A stretch of 64,000 nucleotides of DNA. Origin: Paenibacillus sp. D2_2. GTDB lineage: Bacteria; Bacillota; Bacilli; Paenibacillales; Paenibacillaceae. The notes under the pieces are model-generated. The model searched no databases and had not been told where the DNA came from. It saw only the letters and a list, made by a program, of their open reading frames with translations. The stretch lies in contig NZ_CP133605.1 of assembly GCF_031199965.1 (NCBI RefSeq), positions 1,830,501-1,894,500 of the forward strand, in the 5' to 3' direction. This document shows positions 1 through 8,962 of this stretch, in pieces; positions within the stretch are counted from its first letter, which is position 1, and the number at the start of each line of letters is the position of its first letter. The position numbers and the translations under genes are program-made.

Positions 1-114
1 TTTCAAGCCAAGCTCTTTGCAATATTGCAGATGCTCTGCTGTAAAAGTTTCAGGCGAAGCGATCGGTGTAAATTTATAATATAGTAAGATGCGATAGTTT
101 GTTGTTTGACACAT
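1..114 (-). CDS. trhO: tRNA uridine(34) hydroxylase TrhO-like, N-terminal fragment (runs off the window)
   Basis: Only the first 38 codons are inside the window. The readable start, with YRILLYYKF then a PETFTAEH stretch and CKELGLK, matches the N-terminal domain of the UPF0176/TrhO family of rhodanese-like proteins, which hydroxylate uridine-34 in tRNA. I chose the ATG at 114 because a GGGGA ribosome site lies about 10 bases upstream; an ATG at 126 is in frame but sits directly on that site. The gene diverges from bshB2. The catalytic rhodanese cysteine lies outside the window, so the call rests on the N-terminal resemblance alone. Confidence 0.65.
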   Translation of the reverse strand, partial: MCQTTNYRILLYYKFTPIASPETFTAEHLQYCKELGLK

Positions 115-248
115 ATAAAAGTACATCCCCTGTTTAAGTTATAATAATTTTAAGATTCTTCTGCATTGTAGAGAATTTTGCCGACTTAGTCAATATTAAA
201 GTATAGTAAGTATGTTAAGAGAACGATCGATGTGGAGGAGAAATGAGG

Positions 249-950
249 ATGAAAAGAAACGTTGGTTTCGTATACGCACATCCGGATGATGAAACTTTTG
301 GTTGTTCCTTTCTGATCCGACAAATTGCCGATGAGGGAGGGAATCCTGTACTGCTTACAGCTACTCCCGGTAATGCAGGCAAGACGGGACGTCTTGGAGC
401 GATGACACAGGAGGAGCTAGCGGAGAAGCGTAGAATCGAGTTGCAGCAGGCCGCTGATATTCTTGGTATTACTGAGATTGTTCACCTAGATATGGGGGAT
501 GGAAAACTGAAGGAAGTGGATCAGGATGTTCTAGCTGCCTATGTAGCGGACTTTCTGCGTAGTCATCAAATCGAGGTGGTCATTACTTTCCCTGAGGATG
601 GTATCTCCGGGCATGCGGATCATATCGCTATACATCAAGCGGTTAATAAAGTTGTATTCGGAGGCCAGGCTCCTTCTGTGCAGAAGTTGTATTATAATTG
701 TCTGCGCTCGAAAATAGATGTGGACAGCGCAGCAAGTTTGTTGAGCATCAGCGCAGGTGAGAACTGGCAAGTCAAGCGGGATGCGCTCGCTGCGCATGAA
801 TCGCAAATCTGGTCGATTGAACGAGTATTCGGAGATCTGCAGCAAGTAGGTCCAGAGTCTTTTGACGAAGAATGTTTCCTGCTCGTCTGGGAACGCGGAG
901 TATATAATCCGAACAAACAAGAAAAATCGATCTTTGATGATTTAGTATAA
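249..950 (+). CDS. bshB2: Bacillithiol biosynthesis deacetylase BshB2 (PIG-L/LmbE family)
   Basis: PIG-L-type zinc deacetylase. The zinc-binding AHPDDE motif lies at residues 10-15 and a second metal/catalytic HADH motif at about 122-125. Enzymes of this subgroup deacetylate GlcNAc-malate to GlcN-malate in bacillithiol synthesis; the length (233 aa) and sequence fit BshB2 better than the related mycothiol or generic LmbE proteins. An in-frame ATG at 243 is only two bases from the GGAGGAG site, so the ATG at 249 (spacing about 8) is the better start. A convergent hairpin follows. YtxJ, a bacillithiol-linked redox protein, is encoded at 33.3 kb, so the thiol pathway is likely functional here. 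Confidence 0.85.
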   Translation: MKRNVGFVYAHPDDETFGCSFLIRQIADEGGNPVLLTATPGNAGKTGRLGAMTQEELAEKRRIELQQAADILGITEIVHLDMGDGKLKEVDQDVLAAYVADFLRSHQIEVVITFPEDGISGHADHIAIHQAVNKVVFGGQAPSVQKLYYNCLRSKIDVDSAASLLSISAGENWQVKRDALAAHESQIWSIERVFGDLQQVGPESFDEECFLLVWERGVYNPNKQEKSIFDDLV

Positions 951-960
951 GTGGGATGAA

Positions 961-995
961 GAAGGCCAGCCTCCGAATTCAGGAGGCTGGCCTTC
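961..995. terminator. Convergent hairpin between bshB2 and doxX
   Basis: A perfect 14-bp inverted repeat (GAAGGCCAGCCTCC) with a 7-base loop lies between the two converging genes. Flanking T-runs are weak on both strands, so it is probably a bidirectional terminator of moderate strength. Confidence 0.7.
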
Positions 996-1020
996 GTGCT
1001 GTATGATGCAAGAGCTTCAA

Positions 1021-1572
1021 TTAATGGGCTAAATGTTTCACTTTCATCTTATTGTTTGTTGTGTCATTGATCGTCTTGTCATGGTTCTTCTTGTGGAACA
1101 AGCCGCGGAGGTAAGGGAGCAGGTAGTAGTCGAGTCCGATTTTGCCTGCATTTGCGGCTGCAACGACGACCAGTACTTCAAGCAGGAGCATCTGTGCGTT
1201 AGTGCTCACGGTTCCCGAGAAGAGGAAGGCTGCGTTCATCACGAGCCCCATTAGGGCTGCGAAGGTAGTGAATGTACCGAGAATAAGTCCAAGTCCGACT
1301 AAGAATTCGCCTAAAGGAACGATAATGTTGAAGGCGTTAACTCCTGGAAGAGCCACATGCTGCAGGAAGGTCGCCCACCAAGCTTGAACGGCGGGGTGAT
1401 CACCTGTACTGTTCGCGATCGCCCCATTCAGGAAGCCAGCTGCGTCGAAGCCGCCTGTGAGTTTATGCCAACCGGCCGTAATCCATTGGTAGCCGAGGTA
1501 AACACGGATCACGGTTAATAACCACATTGCCACTTTGTTCGTTCTTAGGAAATTGTTAAACATATTAATCAC
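1021..1572 (-). CDS. DoxX family membrane protein
   Basis: Small integral membrane protein (183 aa) with the DoxX signature: an N-terminal hydrophobic segment with RVYLGYQWITAGWHKL, then three further hydrophobic helices and a basic tail ending in a His/Lys-rich stretch. DoxX proteins resemble the small subunit of thiosulfate:quinone oxidoreductase and have been linked to thiol/redox balance, but the substrate here is unknown. An AGGAG site lies a few bases upstream of the start. The promoter region carries two Fnr/Crp-like palindromes, one centred exactly 41.5 bases before the predicted transcription start, which suggests induction at low oxygen. It is transcribed alone. Confidence 0.8.
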   Translation of the reverse strand: MINMFNNFLRTNKVAMWLLTVIRVYLGYQWITAGWHKLTGGFDAAGFLNGAIANSTGDHPAVQAWWATFLQHVALPGVNAFNIIVPLGEFLVGLGLILGTFTTFAALMGLVMNAAFLFSGTVSTNAQMLLLEVLVVVAAANAGKIGLDYYLLPYLRGLFHKKNHDKTINDTTNNKMKVKHLAH

Positions 1573-1620
1573 TCCTCAATTGGATTTGTTAATGTTTGGA
1601 TGATCATCTTTGATGATTTT

Positions 1621-1626
1621 ATTATA
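1621..1626 (-). promoter_or_regulatory. Predicted -10 element of the doxX promoter
   Basis: TATAAT on the minus strand, 49 bases upstream of the doxX start codon, predicts a transcription start near 1614. No recognisable -35 hexamer is present at the expected distance; an Fnr-type palindrome takes its place. Confidence 0.6.
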
Positions 1627-1643
1627 AGTGATATTTTTCACAA
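1626..1643 (-). promoter_or_regulatory. Fnr-like box overlapping the doxX core promoter
   Basis: Read on the minus strand this is TTGTGAAAAATATCACTT, matching the Bacillus Fnr pattern TGTGA-N6-TCACT exactly. It overlaps the first base of the -10 hexamer and the spacer (centre about -20.5), a position expected for repression or for a competing factor such as Rex, whose operator is similar. Confidence 0.5.
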
Positions 1644-1646
1644 TAC

Positions 1647-1664
1647 TTGTGATTTAAATCACAA
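1647..1664 (-). promoter_or_regulatory. Fnr-like activator box at -41.5 of doxX
   Basis: Perfect 18-bp palindrome TTGTGATTTAAATCACAA. Its centre (1655.5) is 41.5 bases upstream of the predicted start of transcription, the classic position for activation by Crp/Fnr proteins. The outer bases also fit a Rex operator, so Fnr and Rex cannot be separated by sequence alone. Confidence 0.6.
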
Positions 1665-1710
1665 ATAATTAAATTATGGTAATTAAAATTTGAAATAAAA
1701 TGAAGGAGAT

Positions 1711-1752
1711 TAAAAAGCCCGATGCTTGGAGGTTCATCATCCATCATCGGGC
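1711..1752 (-). terminator. Terminator of the polysaccharide deacetylase gene
   Basis: Stem GCCCGATG / CATCGGGC (1717-1724 and 1745-1752) followed on the minus strand by a T-run at 1716-1711. Confidence 0.75.
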
Positions 1753-1774
1753 CTGCTATGGTTCAGTCAATAAC

Positions 1775-2533
1775 TTAATGATTCACTTGAATATGCTGTT
1801 TGGGAGAAGCCTTGTGAGTGAGCAGCTCAGAGACAGTAACGAAGGAGAAGCCTCTCTTTTTCAACTCAGGTAAAATCACTTTTAGCGCTTCAGGGGTCTG
1901 TGAGCCGTGGTAAACAAAATCATGCATGAGCACAATATCCCCATTGCGGGCATTATCCAGCACTTTGCGTACAATTTTGTTCACGCCGGGAGAAGCCCAA
2001 TCTTTCGTATCCTGATGCCAGGACCATAGAATTAATTGCATATTGTTCTGCTTAGCTAATTTAATGATATTCTCGTTATAGACGCCACCGGGAGGGCGGA
2101 ACAACACAGCTTTATGTCCGGTAGTCTGATAAATAATTTCTTGGGTCTGGTCCATTTCACTTTTAATGGTATTATATGACAAAGTCTCAAAGGCTGGGTG
2201 TCGGAATGAGTGATTGCCGATTTCATGTCCAGCGGCCAGCTCTTTCTTGATCAGTTCTGGATAACGTTTGATGCGTTCGCCAACAACGAAGAAGGTCGCC
2301 TTCGCATCATATTTCTCTAACAACTCGAGAATTTTGGGTGTCAGCTTCGCGTCCGGGCCGTCGTCGAAAGTCAGAGCAATGAATTTGTCTTGGGTAGGGA
2401 CCTCCCATACAATGTCACCTCGCGACTCATAATAAGCTCTGTCTTTGGGAACAGAGTGGGCTTCCGCTGATCCGGGAAGATGGACTAATGCCGCGGATAA
2501 GATGAGCAGCAAGAGCAGTTTGGGCTTAAGCAT
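1775..2533 (-). CDS. Secreted polysaccharide deacetylase (NodB domain)
   Basis: A signal peptide (hydrophobic LLLLLILSAALV, predicted cleavage after AEA) precedes a NodB catalytic domain. Visible motifs are TFDDGPD, carrying the catalytic base and first metal ligand, HSFRHP with the two metal-binding histidines, and RPPGG. Family members remove N-acetyl groups from peptidoglycan, chitin or related polymers; the substrate cannot be told from sequence. The start at 2533 has a GGAGG site about 9 bases upstream, giving a 252-residue protein that begins with the signal sequence; an in-frame ATG at 2566 would put charged residues ahead of it. It has its own terminator and is transcribed alone. Confidence 0.85.
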   Translation of the reverse strand: MLKPKLLLLLILSAALVHLPGSAEAHSVPKDRAYYESRGDIVWEVPTQDKFIALTFDDGPDAKLTPKILELLEKYDAKATFFVVGERIKRYPELIKKELAAGHEIGNHSFRHPAFETLSYNTIKSEMDQTQEIIYQTTGHKAVLFRPPGGVYNENIIKLAKQNNMQLILWSWHQDTKDWASPGVNKIVRKVLDNARNGDIVLMHDFVYHGSQTPEALKVILPELKKRGFSFVTVSELLTHKASPKQHIQVNH

Positions 2534-2669
2534 GATCGTAAAGTTCCTCCCTCTACATTTTTTCACAGGATCTTGTCATATAGGGCCAAGTGTGGCATTC
2601 AATTATTGTGGATGATTTCATGAAAAAATATCCCTGATCTGAGCGAAGTTCGCTAAAGGAGGATGAATG

Positions 2670-3290
2670 ATGAGTTATACCTCTCCAAATTGGAGTCGAT
2701 CAGTTTTGGTTACGATTGATACGCAAAATGATTTCTCTCTACCTCTAGCTGTAGCAGAGGTTCCAGGAACTTTCGAAGTATTGCCGAGGATGGAGCAGCT
2801 TCTTACCGTATACCGGGCGCAAGCAATGCCGATTATTCATGTCGTACGGCTGTATCCAGAGGACAGGTCCAATGTTGATCTATGCCGGAGGGAGGCGATC
2901 GAGAAGGGGCATCAAATCGTTGCTCCGGATACAGAGGGAGCAGAACTCGTACCTCTGATTCGCTCGCATAATTATAATGGCATGGATTCAAAGAGGCTGC
3001 TTAACGGAGAGTTTCAGTTGGTTGGTGACCAGGAATGGATCATGTACAAACCACGTTGGGGAGCTTTTTATAACACTTCGCTTGAGCAATTTCTCAGGGA
3101 ACGGGGAATCGATACAATTCTTTTTATAGGCTGCAATTTCCCCAATTGCCCGAGAACCTCGATTTATGAAGCTAGTGAACGAGATTTCCGGACAGTCATG
3201 ATTGCCGACGCCATGTCACAGGTTTATGAGCAGGGAATGGAGGAGATGAGAAATATCGGGTCCATGTATGCAGTGTGGCTGATGCGGTAG
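2670..3290 (+). CDS. Isochorismatase-like cysteine hydrolase
   Basis: The product has the isochorismatase/nicotinamidase fold. The family triad is visible as D17 in VTIDTQNDF, K127 in MYKPRWG and C160 in NFPNCPRTS, so it should be catalytically competent. Substrates in this family range from isochorismate to nicotinamide and N-carbamoyl compounds and cannot be assigned here. Tandem ATGs at 2667 and 2670 follow an AAAGGAGG site; the second has the better spacing. Unusually, the nucleophile is preceded by another cysteine at residue 155. No operon partner is evident. Confidence 0.8.
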   Translation: MSYTSPNWSRSVLVTIDTQNDFSLPLAVAEVPGTFEVLPRMEQLLTVYRAQAMPIIHVVRLYPEDRSNVDLCRREAIEKGHQIVAPDTEGAELVPLIRSHNYNGMDSKRLLNGEFQLVGDQEWIMYKPRWGAFYNTSLEQFLRERGIDTILFIGCNFPNCPRTSIYEASERDFRTVMIADAMSQVYEQGMEEMRNIGSMYAVWLMR

Positions 3291-3337
3291 TTGAAGTGGA
3301 ACGTGCAGTTTGGGAAGACACTAATATATAAGATAAA

Positions 3338-3388
3338 TAAAAAGCACACCTTATCAAAAGCTCTTGTAGAAATGATAGGGTGTGCCTA
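3338..3388 (-). terminator. Terminator of the HhH-GPD glycosylase gene (also downstream of the cysteine hydrolase)
   Basis: Imperfect stem GCACACCTTATCA / TGATAGGGTGTGC (3342-3354, about 3373-3385) with one G-T pair. On the minus strand it runs into TTTTTATTTA. Confidence 0.7.
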
Positions 3389-3422
3389 TATATCAAAATG
3401 TACTTGGGGCTTGAGGACACAA

Positions 3423-4095
3423 CTACAGCTGAGATGCTTGGCTGACTCGTTCTTCCAGCGTCTGACCCGAATCTACATGCCCTGTATTGATCGCTTCCCA
3501 CAAATAGATCGAGGCGATAGAGCCATAAGGCTCCCATATATGTGAGACCTGCTGCAAGTATTTGCGGTCTGACCGATCCTCCATGTTGTGCAGCCATCTA
3601 GCGGCACGTTGCAGTCCGGCATCTCCGGTGGAGATAATATTCTCACGGCCCAGGCCGAAGATTAGGAACATTTCTGCCGTCCATTTGCCTATCCCTTTGA
3701 TCGAGACTAACTGGGTCACGGCATCTTCATCACTTAGATCCTGAAGTCGCTCCAGATTGACTTCTCCAGATAGAGTCTTATTACATAGATCTCGGATATA
3801 TGCGACCTTGGCGGTAGATAGTCCGGCGGCGCGAAGATCCTCATCGCTCTGTGCTGAGAGGGCGGCCGGGATAGTTCCCGGCCAAATCGATCACCCGGCC
3901 TCGGATCGTTGTGGCTGCTTTGACGGAAATTTGCTGGCTAATGATCGATCGGGCTATTGAGGCAAAATGCGGTTCCTGGGTGTTTGTTTTTAACTCACCA
4001 ATTAGGGTTATTAATGTTCCCATGCGGGAATCAGCTACTGATAGCGATTTGACTCGCGGGTCATCAGCATGTAGATGAAATGCGATAGAGTTCAT
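3423..4095 (-). CDS. DNA-3-methyladenine glycosylase (AlkA-like, HhH-GPD), frameshifted
   Basis: HhH-GPD base-excision glycosylase. The first part contains SIARSIISQQISVKAA, typical of the AlkA/MAG N-terminal helices; the second contains the helix-hairpin-helix VSIKGIGKWTAEMF and the GD segment with the catalytic aspartate (ISTGDAGL). The two halves are in different frames: near 3868 one extra C in a CCC run moves NYP-AALSAQSDEDLR out of frame. The residues on either side join seamlessly when that base is removed, so one intact enzyme of about 224 aa is likely and the break may be a sequencing error. Confidence 0.8.
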
Positions 4096-4131
4096 TCTTA
4101 GAACACCCTCTCAATGTTTTATTGCTCCGAT

Positions 4132-6106
4132 CTATTGGTCATTGTCTTCAAGCATCTGAATATATTTCTCAATCAAACTGTCAAGCTGTACCTGAACTTG
4201 ATTCTGTTGAGTCTGCAACTCAGATAATCGACCTGCATCATAAGTTGCTTCCGGCTCCAACATCGCCGCATGGATCGATTTGAGTGTCTGCTCTAATTCA
4301 GCGATATCTCGCTCCAGCTTCTGGATGGTGGCCGGATTAGGTGTTGATGCAGCTTGCGATGGTTTGGTCGGACGCTTCGATTGCTGTGGTTTTGGTGCTG
4401 AACTCGGAATTGAGCTGATGACCTTCGCTTCATCATTTTCCATTTTAGGAGGAAAGTCAATGGCCACAGATTTTCTTTTTCCAGCTCGATTCGATAGTCC
4501 TCAAACTTACCATACGTCACCGTCATCTGTCCGTTATCAAGCGCCCATACTTGTCTAGCGATCTTATTAATAAAATATCGGTCATGAGATACGGCCAGAA
4601 CAGTGCCAGGGAATTCGTCCAGAGCATCCTCTAATGCTTCCCTAGAATCGATATCCAGATAGTTTGTCGGTTCATCGAGCAGCAGTAGATTAGGCTTACG
4701 ATACATCAAAATGGTCAATCGCAACCGTGTCCACTCGCCACCGGAGAGATTACAAACTTTCTTGAATACATCGGCTCCATAGAAGAGGAAGCGAGCCAGC
4801 TGATTCCTAGCTTCACCAGTCTCCATCCCGATTTCGGAGCGGAAATACTCAAGCACGGTCAGATTCAGATCTGACGGAGCGGACTCCTGAGCTAAATAAC
4901 CTGTCTCCGTTCTTGAACCGAGGCGGATCTCTCCAGTATCAGCTGAAGCCATGCCGAGAATACACTTAAGCAAAGTACTCTTGCCTGAACCATTTCCGCC
5001 GATGAGTGCTGCTGTCTCTCCATAATGCAGCGTATGCGTTATTTCGTTGTACAACCGCCGATCACCGATGGATTTACCAACCCTGGTTAATACGAGTGCA
5101 TCCTTGCCGGAACGATCGGATTGCTGCAGTTGCAGATCAATGCGCTTGCGTTCCAGTATTGGCTTTTTCAGCTTGATCATCCGGTCCAACGCCTTCTGCA
5201 TCGAGGCAGCCCGACGATGGAAGCCAGGATTTGGCGGGTTGGACCGGTTCCCCACTCAATTAGCTGCTTAATCGATTCTTTCATCTTCTGGATTTTCTTC
5301 TGCTGCTCCTGATACTCGGCGAACTGCTGAAGTAGTCTTGCTTCTTTCTCTTCTTTATACTTGCTATAGTTGCAATGATAGGTGAAAGCTTCGCCATCTT
5401 CAATCTCGATGATTTTGGCGACCACCGCATCGAGAAAATAGCGGTCATGCGAAGTAATGATAGCTGTGCCGCTATATGCGCCAAGGTATATTTCTAGCCA
5501 TTCGATTGCTTCCATATCCAGATGGTTGGTAGGCTCATCGAGCAGCAGAATATCCGGATTCTGTAGCAGGATTACGGCTAGGCCAACCTTTGTCTTCTCA
5601 CCTCCTGATAAGGTAGAGAAGGGGCGGTGATATTGCTCCACCGGAATGCCAAGGCCACTGGCAACACGATCAATAGAAGCTTCAATCTCATAACCGCCGC
5701 TGCTTTCAAATTCTTCCTGCATATGACCATATTGCCTTAATAGCGCCTCCAGCGTTGAGGGATTCGCAGCTGTATCGGTGGAAGACATTTCGGCTTCTAG
5801 CTGCTGCATTTCTTCTTTTATATCTAACAGGTTTTGAAAAGCCGATTGAAGTACATGGTAGACCGTCTCGCCATTCCCGTAATCCGGGATTTGTGCCAAA
5901 GTACCAATTCGAGCATTTTTGCGAATGGATAGCGTTCCTTGATCCGGCATATCACTGCCGGAGATCATCTTCATCAGCGTCGTTTTACCGCTTCCGTTGC
6001 GGCCGATCAAGCCGACTTTCTCGCCTTCTTTGATCTCAAATGTTACATCGCTCAGTACCAATTCGGCACCATAATATTTTTGAATATGTTGGCTTTGAAT
6101 CATCAT
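4132..6106 (-). CDS. ABC-F ATPase (duplicated nucleotide-binding domains), two frameshifts
   Basis: A soluble ABC-F protein with two ABC domains and no membrane segments; such proteins act on the ribosome, as translation factors or antibiotic-resistance protectors. The first domain shows GRNGSGKTT, LSGGEKTK and DEPTNHLDMEA; after the charged interdomain linker the second shows GGNGSGKST, NLSGGEWTRLRL and DEPTNYLDI. A C-terminal coiled coil rich in Glu/Gln follows (residues about 560-655). Frameshifts near 5232 (in the linker, before NPGFHRRAASM) and near 4473 (in an A-run before the coiled coil) split it into three frames, each join being a one-base change. At about 658 residues it matches YdiF/YfmR-like members. 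Start at 6106 or one codon later. A terminator-like hairpin sits in its leader. Confidence 0.85.
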
Positions 6107-6166
6107 GATTAAGTTCTCCTTCGACCTATGCCGCTGCTGCCCGTCGAAGACGTCTAACTAAAGACA

Positions 6167-6201
6167 AAAGAAGGCTGCAGGAAAAACCTGCAGCCTTCTT
6201 T
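6167..6201 (-). promoter_or_regulatory. Terminator hairpin in the ABC-F leader (possible attenuator)
   Basis: A perfect 15-bp stem (AAAGAAGGCTGCAGG and its complement, loop AAAAA) is followed on the minus strand by TTTTGTCTTT. It lies about 60 bases upstream of the ABC-F start, with no plus-strand gene ending nearby. Leader terminators are a known control device for ABC-F resistance genes (for example vmlR and related genes), so an attenuator is plausible; a simple read-through barrier next to the insertion sequence is the alternative. Confidence 0.55.
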
Positions 6202-6485
6202 AAAACACACACGTATTTCAGTCCGTGAGGTTAAGGGAGGAGCGGCATTTCGCAATTTGTAATGGATATCGAGTTTCTAAAAATGGACAGACGTATCCCG
6301 TTGCGAAATGTCTCATGAGTAATGCCAAAAACTGCCATTGGCAGCAGGCTCAATTGATTCCACGCAAATTTGCGATCCACTCTCCCACCTCCTTCATAAA
6401 CATAATTATTGTAAGTATATGATGGGGGATGGAAAAATCAAGTATTCAGCATATTCAACATAAATAATGCACTAGTAAATCTAAG

Positions 6486-6605
6486 GTGTGTTATGGGATG
6501 TCGCGATCGGATGCTGAAAAAATTATCGGTGATGTACAAAGTGACACGATCTTTACAAATTATGAGCATGGGGTTTCTGTCATATATAACGAAGTTGCTT
6601 TTCAA
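6486..6605 (+). pseudogene. Unidentified coding-like fragment inside the insertion sequence
   Basis: The segment reads GMSRSDAEKIIGDVQSD and then YEHGVSVIYNEVAF. This looks like a small beta-rich domain of the kind found in SmpA-like or copper-amine-oxidase-like proteins. It then runs directly into transposase sequence in another frame. It has no ribosome site and no natural end, so it is probably debris captured when the element was rearranged. Confidence 0.3.
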
Positions 6606-6796
6606 AGACTTAGTGAAGCAATGTCTATAAGACGGTATTATCGACGGCAGTCACGTTGCGATCGACAGTGCAGCCATTTATGGTTACGAAAAGAAGCAAC
6701 CGAAACGCAGAAGCCAGCAGACGGGGGATGCAAACTGGGAGAGAAATTTGACTCCTTCGGAAATAAGCTTACTTGGTTTGGGTACAAGCTTCATCT
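6606..6796 (+). pseudogene. Transposase fragment, upstream part
   Basis: In one frame the DNA reads GIIDGSHVAIDSAAIYGYEKK, carrying the first catalytic Asp (AIDS); after a frameshift it continues FDSFGNKLTWFGYKLHL. The sequence stops abruptly at 6796, where the group II intron begins, and resumes near 8315 with AVDTKSELPLALEV. Two reading frames and the missing N-terminus show it is inactive. Confidence 0.75.
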
Positions 6797-6854
6797 GTAG
6801 AATAGGCGCAACCCGACCCATCCATGAAAGGATAGTTTGACGGTCACGCCCTTC

Positions 6855-6891
6855 TCCGAACCGGACGTGCGCCTTTCGACGCATCTGGCTC
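6855..6891 (-). ncRNA. Group II intron domain V
   Basis: A 37-nt hairpin with paired GAGCC.. and ..GGTTC arms, the AGATGCG/CGCACGT inner stem and a GAAA tetraloop. This is the most conserved signature of a group II intron and fixes its orientation as antisense to the transposase. Confidence 0.85.
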
Positions 6892-6927
6892 TACATCTAA
6901 AGTGGCTTGATGCTGCGCGATTTACGT

Positions 6928-7110
6928 TTAGCCCTGTGCTTTACGAAGCTTTCTTTTGTAACAGGAAATGCATAGTGTGACCAAGTACTCGTTCCATTCT
7001 CCCTCGGGATGTTTCAGATGTGAATTTGTGTCTTGAAAGTAAACGTGCGTGTGTCCTTTCGTCAACTTGCGCTTGCACCCGGAACAGCGGTCCTTTTGTC
7101 GCTTTACCAC
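6928..7110 (-). pseudogene. Intron maturase C-terminal zinc/HNH fragment
   Basis: Two CxxC pairs (CSGC and CISC) separated by about 40 residues with an HTHVYF stretch resemble the HNH-type endonuclease tail of intron-encoded proteins. It lies between domain V and the reverse-transcriptase remnant. The domain is cut off from the rest of the maturase by stops. Confidence 0.5.
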
Positions 7111-7316
7111 GTCTGCTCGAAATGAAAACCAGTTGTCTCGTCCGAATAGGCGTTGGAGAAACCGTTTCTTATGAATATTCAGAAGGTTATTCAGTTTTCT
7201 GTCGTGGCCTAGCTGCTCTCGGTCTTCTTTTATATACGGGTGTTTTTGGGTTTTTGTAGTATTGCAACTGATCTAGAATGCGCGCACCCCCGTTCACTTC
7301 GTCTTTGAAGCAAAAA

Positions 7317-7802
7317 TTACGACCAGAATATTTTCGGTATTGGTGGTGATTTCGATCCATGTTGTACGGAAACAAGTAGGTTCGGGCAACGCGGGCTCTG
7401 GATTGGCCTGTTCTTTGGCCTCTGCTCTTGCGGTTTTTGCGGCTTCGGAATGAAGATGCGCCGTACCGGCGATGACGTCAGGTGTCGAAACATTTCCTTA
7501 ACCTGTTGTCGCAGACCCTGTTTTTGCTCGTCAGACGTGTAATCCTTTCTGGTTTTCCCATCGATCCCGGGGGTCTTGGAACCAGTGTTGCCGAGTACTT
7601 TCTCGATGGATAGGTCAATGAAGACATTCCATCGAAGAAGCTGGTGCAGTTTGGAAAAAGTACAGTTCTGAATGGCTCGTCGCGCCAAACGTGTTTGCGT
7701 TTCGAATCTCTTTCCTTTGTAGAAGGTCGGAGCGAAGGTGGAAATCGCAATCACCCCTTTGTCATGATGGACAGGGGCTCTACTTTTGCAAATACGCCTC
7801 AC
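7317..7802 (-). pseudogene. Group II intron reverse transcriptase, N-terminal remnant
   Basis: The region holds the RT0/RT1 segment of an intron-encoded protein: VLGNTGSKTPGIDGKTRKDY, then VRRIFIPKPQK. The polymerase palm with the YADD motif, the X/maturase domain and most of the C-terminus are absent. The sequence degenerates after the KNRPIQ stretch and a second short segment (about 7187-7375) follows in another frame. It cannot encode an active enzyme. Confidence 0.7.
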
Positions 7803-8315
7803 TTTAGACTGGGACCCTTCGCCATGTAATGGGCTTTCCCCATCTCGGACTACTACGGTTCCTCCGTCCCTGAATGTTCACGTCAACGAAGCGGTCCAGC
7901 CCGGAGGGCCGAACATTCAGGTTCCCACGTTCACTGCATCGAATCTCGCTGCCTTAGGCCGTTACTATACGCCGGGAATCTACATCCCTTTTACCTCTGT
8001 AAGGCGCAGCCACCGATTCCTTCGGGTCGGCAGACTACCAGCAAGAGTCTGCCGCTTCTGCCATTGAATCCGTTTCGTCCATCGATTTCGGATGTTTTGC
8101 TTTACCGCGCTTCTGCTGTGACTTCGTTTGCACTGGCCGTAGCAGATCATTGAGGCTGGCCTTGCTTCTTGGGAAGGTGGATTCCCCTCACAGGTACGTT
8201 GTCGGGTGGGCTTCACACCCCGGATCTGCTCGTATCCGGCGCATACCACCCTAGCCTGACGGGGAAAAGGTAGCCCGATCGCTTCTTTTTGCGGAAGAGT
8301 TTCTATGCAGCACTT

Positions 8316-8962
8316 CGTGGAGCTGCTGTAGATACAAAAAGCGAGTTGCCACTGGCATTAGAGGTTACACCTGCACAGGTTAATGATGGAGAGAAAGCCC
8401 CCGAATTGATCGAAGAAGTAGCTGAAAAAACCAGCACCATATTCTTCATGCTGGTTGCAGGGTATGACCAAATGAAGGTGTATGAAGCTGCTCGACACGT
8501 GAAAGCACAAGCGATTATTCCACTCAACCCAAGAGGAGAAAAAGAGCCTCCTGCTGGGATGACAACCCATGGCAAACCTTGCTGTTCGATGAGGTACACC
8601 ATGACTTACTGGGGAACGGATCACGTAAATTCCGTTGTCCCCATGCAACGGGTAAAGTCGACTGCCCCTAAGGAATGCCCGCTTGTTCATCATCCAATTA
8701 CGGAATGGTTGTAAAAGTAAATGTGAAGGAAGACCTTCGACGATACAGTCATCCACATCGAAACACAAGGCGATGGAAAGAACTCTATAACGACCGTACG
8801 AGCGTAGAACGATGCAATTCTAGGTTGAAGACCTACCTTACAGCGAACGAATTACATATTCGGGGCATACAGAAAGTTACAACACACCAGTATCTCAATG
8901 CGATTTTATTCCTTGTATCGGCTCTTTCACTCGCCACGAAGCAAAGTCGAAAAACAGCTTAA
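8316..8962 (+). pseudogene. Transposase fragment, downstream part
   Basis: It continues the transposase after the intron: AVDTKSELPLALEVTPAQ with the second catalytic region, a degenerate middle (stop and frameshift near 8620-8680), then the third catalytic region NDRTSVERCNSRLK and the hydrophobic tail YLNAILFLVSAL. At least two frame changes are needed to read it through. The right terminal repeat of the element follows 27 bases downstream. Confidence 0.75.

Larger units (their letters stand above)
6797..8315 (-). mobile_element. Degraded, internally deleted group II intron
   Basis: The 3' end on the minus strand shows a canonical domain V at 6891-6855 (GAGCC...GAAA...GGTTCGGA, 37 nt), then a domain VI-like stem and the terminal CTATTCTAC, ending at 6797 exactly where transposase sequence resumes. 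Upstream is long GC-rich structured RNA typical of domain I (about 7800-8250) and a broken reverse-transcriptase gene. The intron is about 1.5 kb instead of the usual 2-3 kb because the core of the reverse transcriptase is deleted. The 5' boundary is uncertain: GTATGCGCC at 8246 resembles an intron start, but about 70 bases of unexplained sequence separate it from the transposase. Confidence 0.75.

Noticed and set aside
6246..6310. 10-bp inverted repeat CATTTCGCAA / TTGCGAAATG near the ABC-F leader
   Set aside because: One arm is outside and one inside the IS boundary, so the pair cannot be an ancestral leader structure; probably coincidence.
6231..6380. A 49-codon minus-strand frame with a perfect AAGGAGGTGG ribosome site, looking like a leader peptide for the ABC-F gene
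   Set aside because: It lies mostly inside the IS, past its left terminal repeat, on the strand opposite a transposase N-terminus reading (QLIPRKFAIHSPTSF). The ribosome-site match is the complement of those codons, so it is probably chance.
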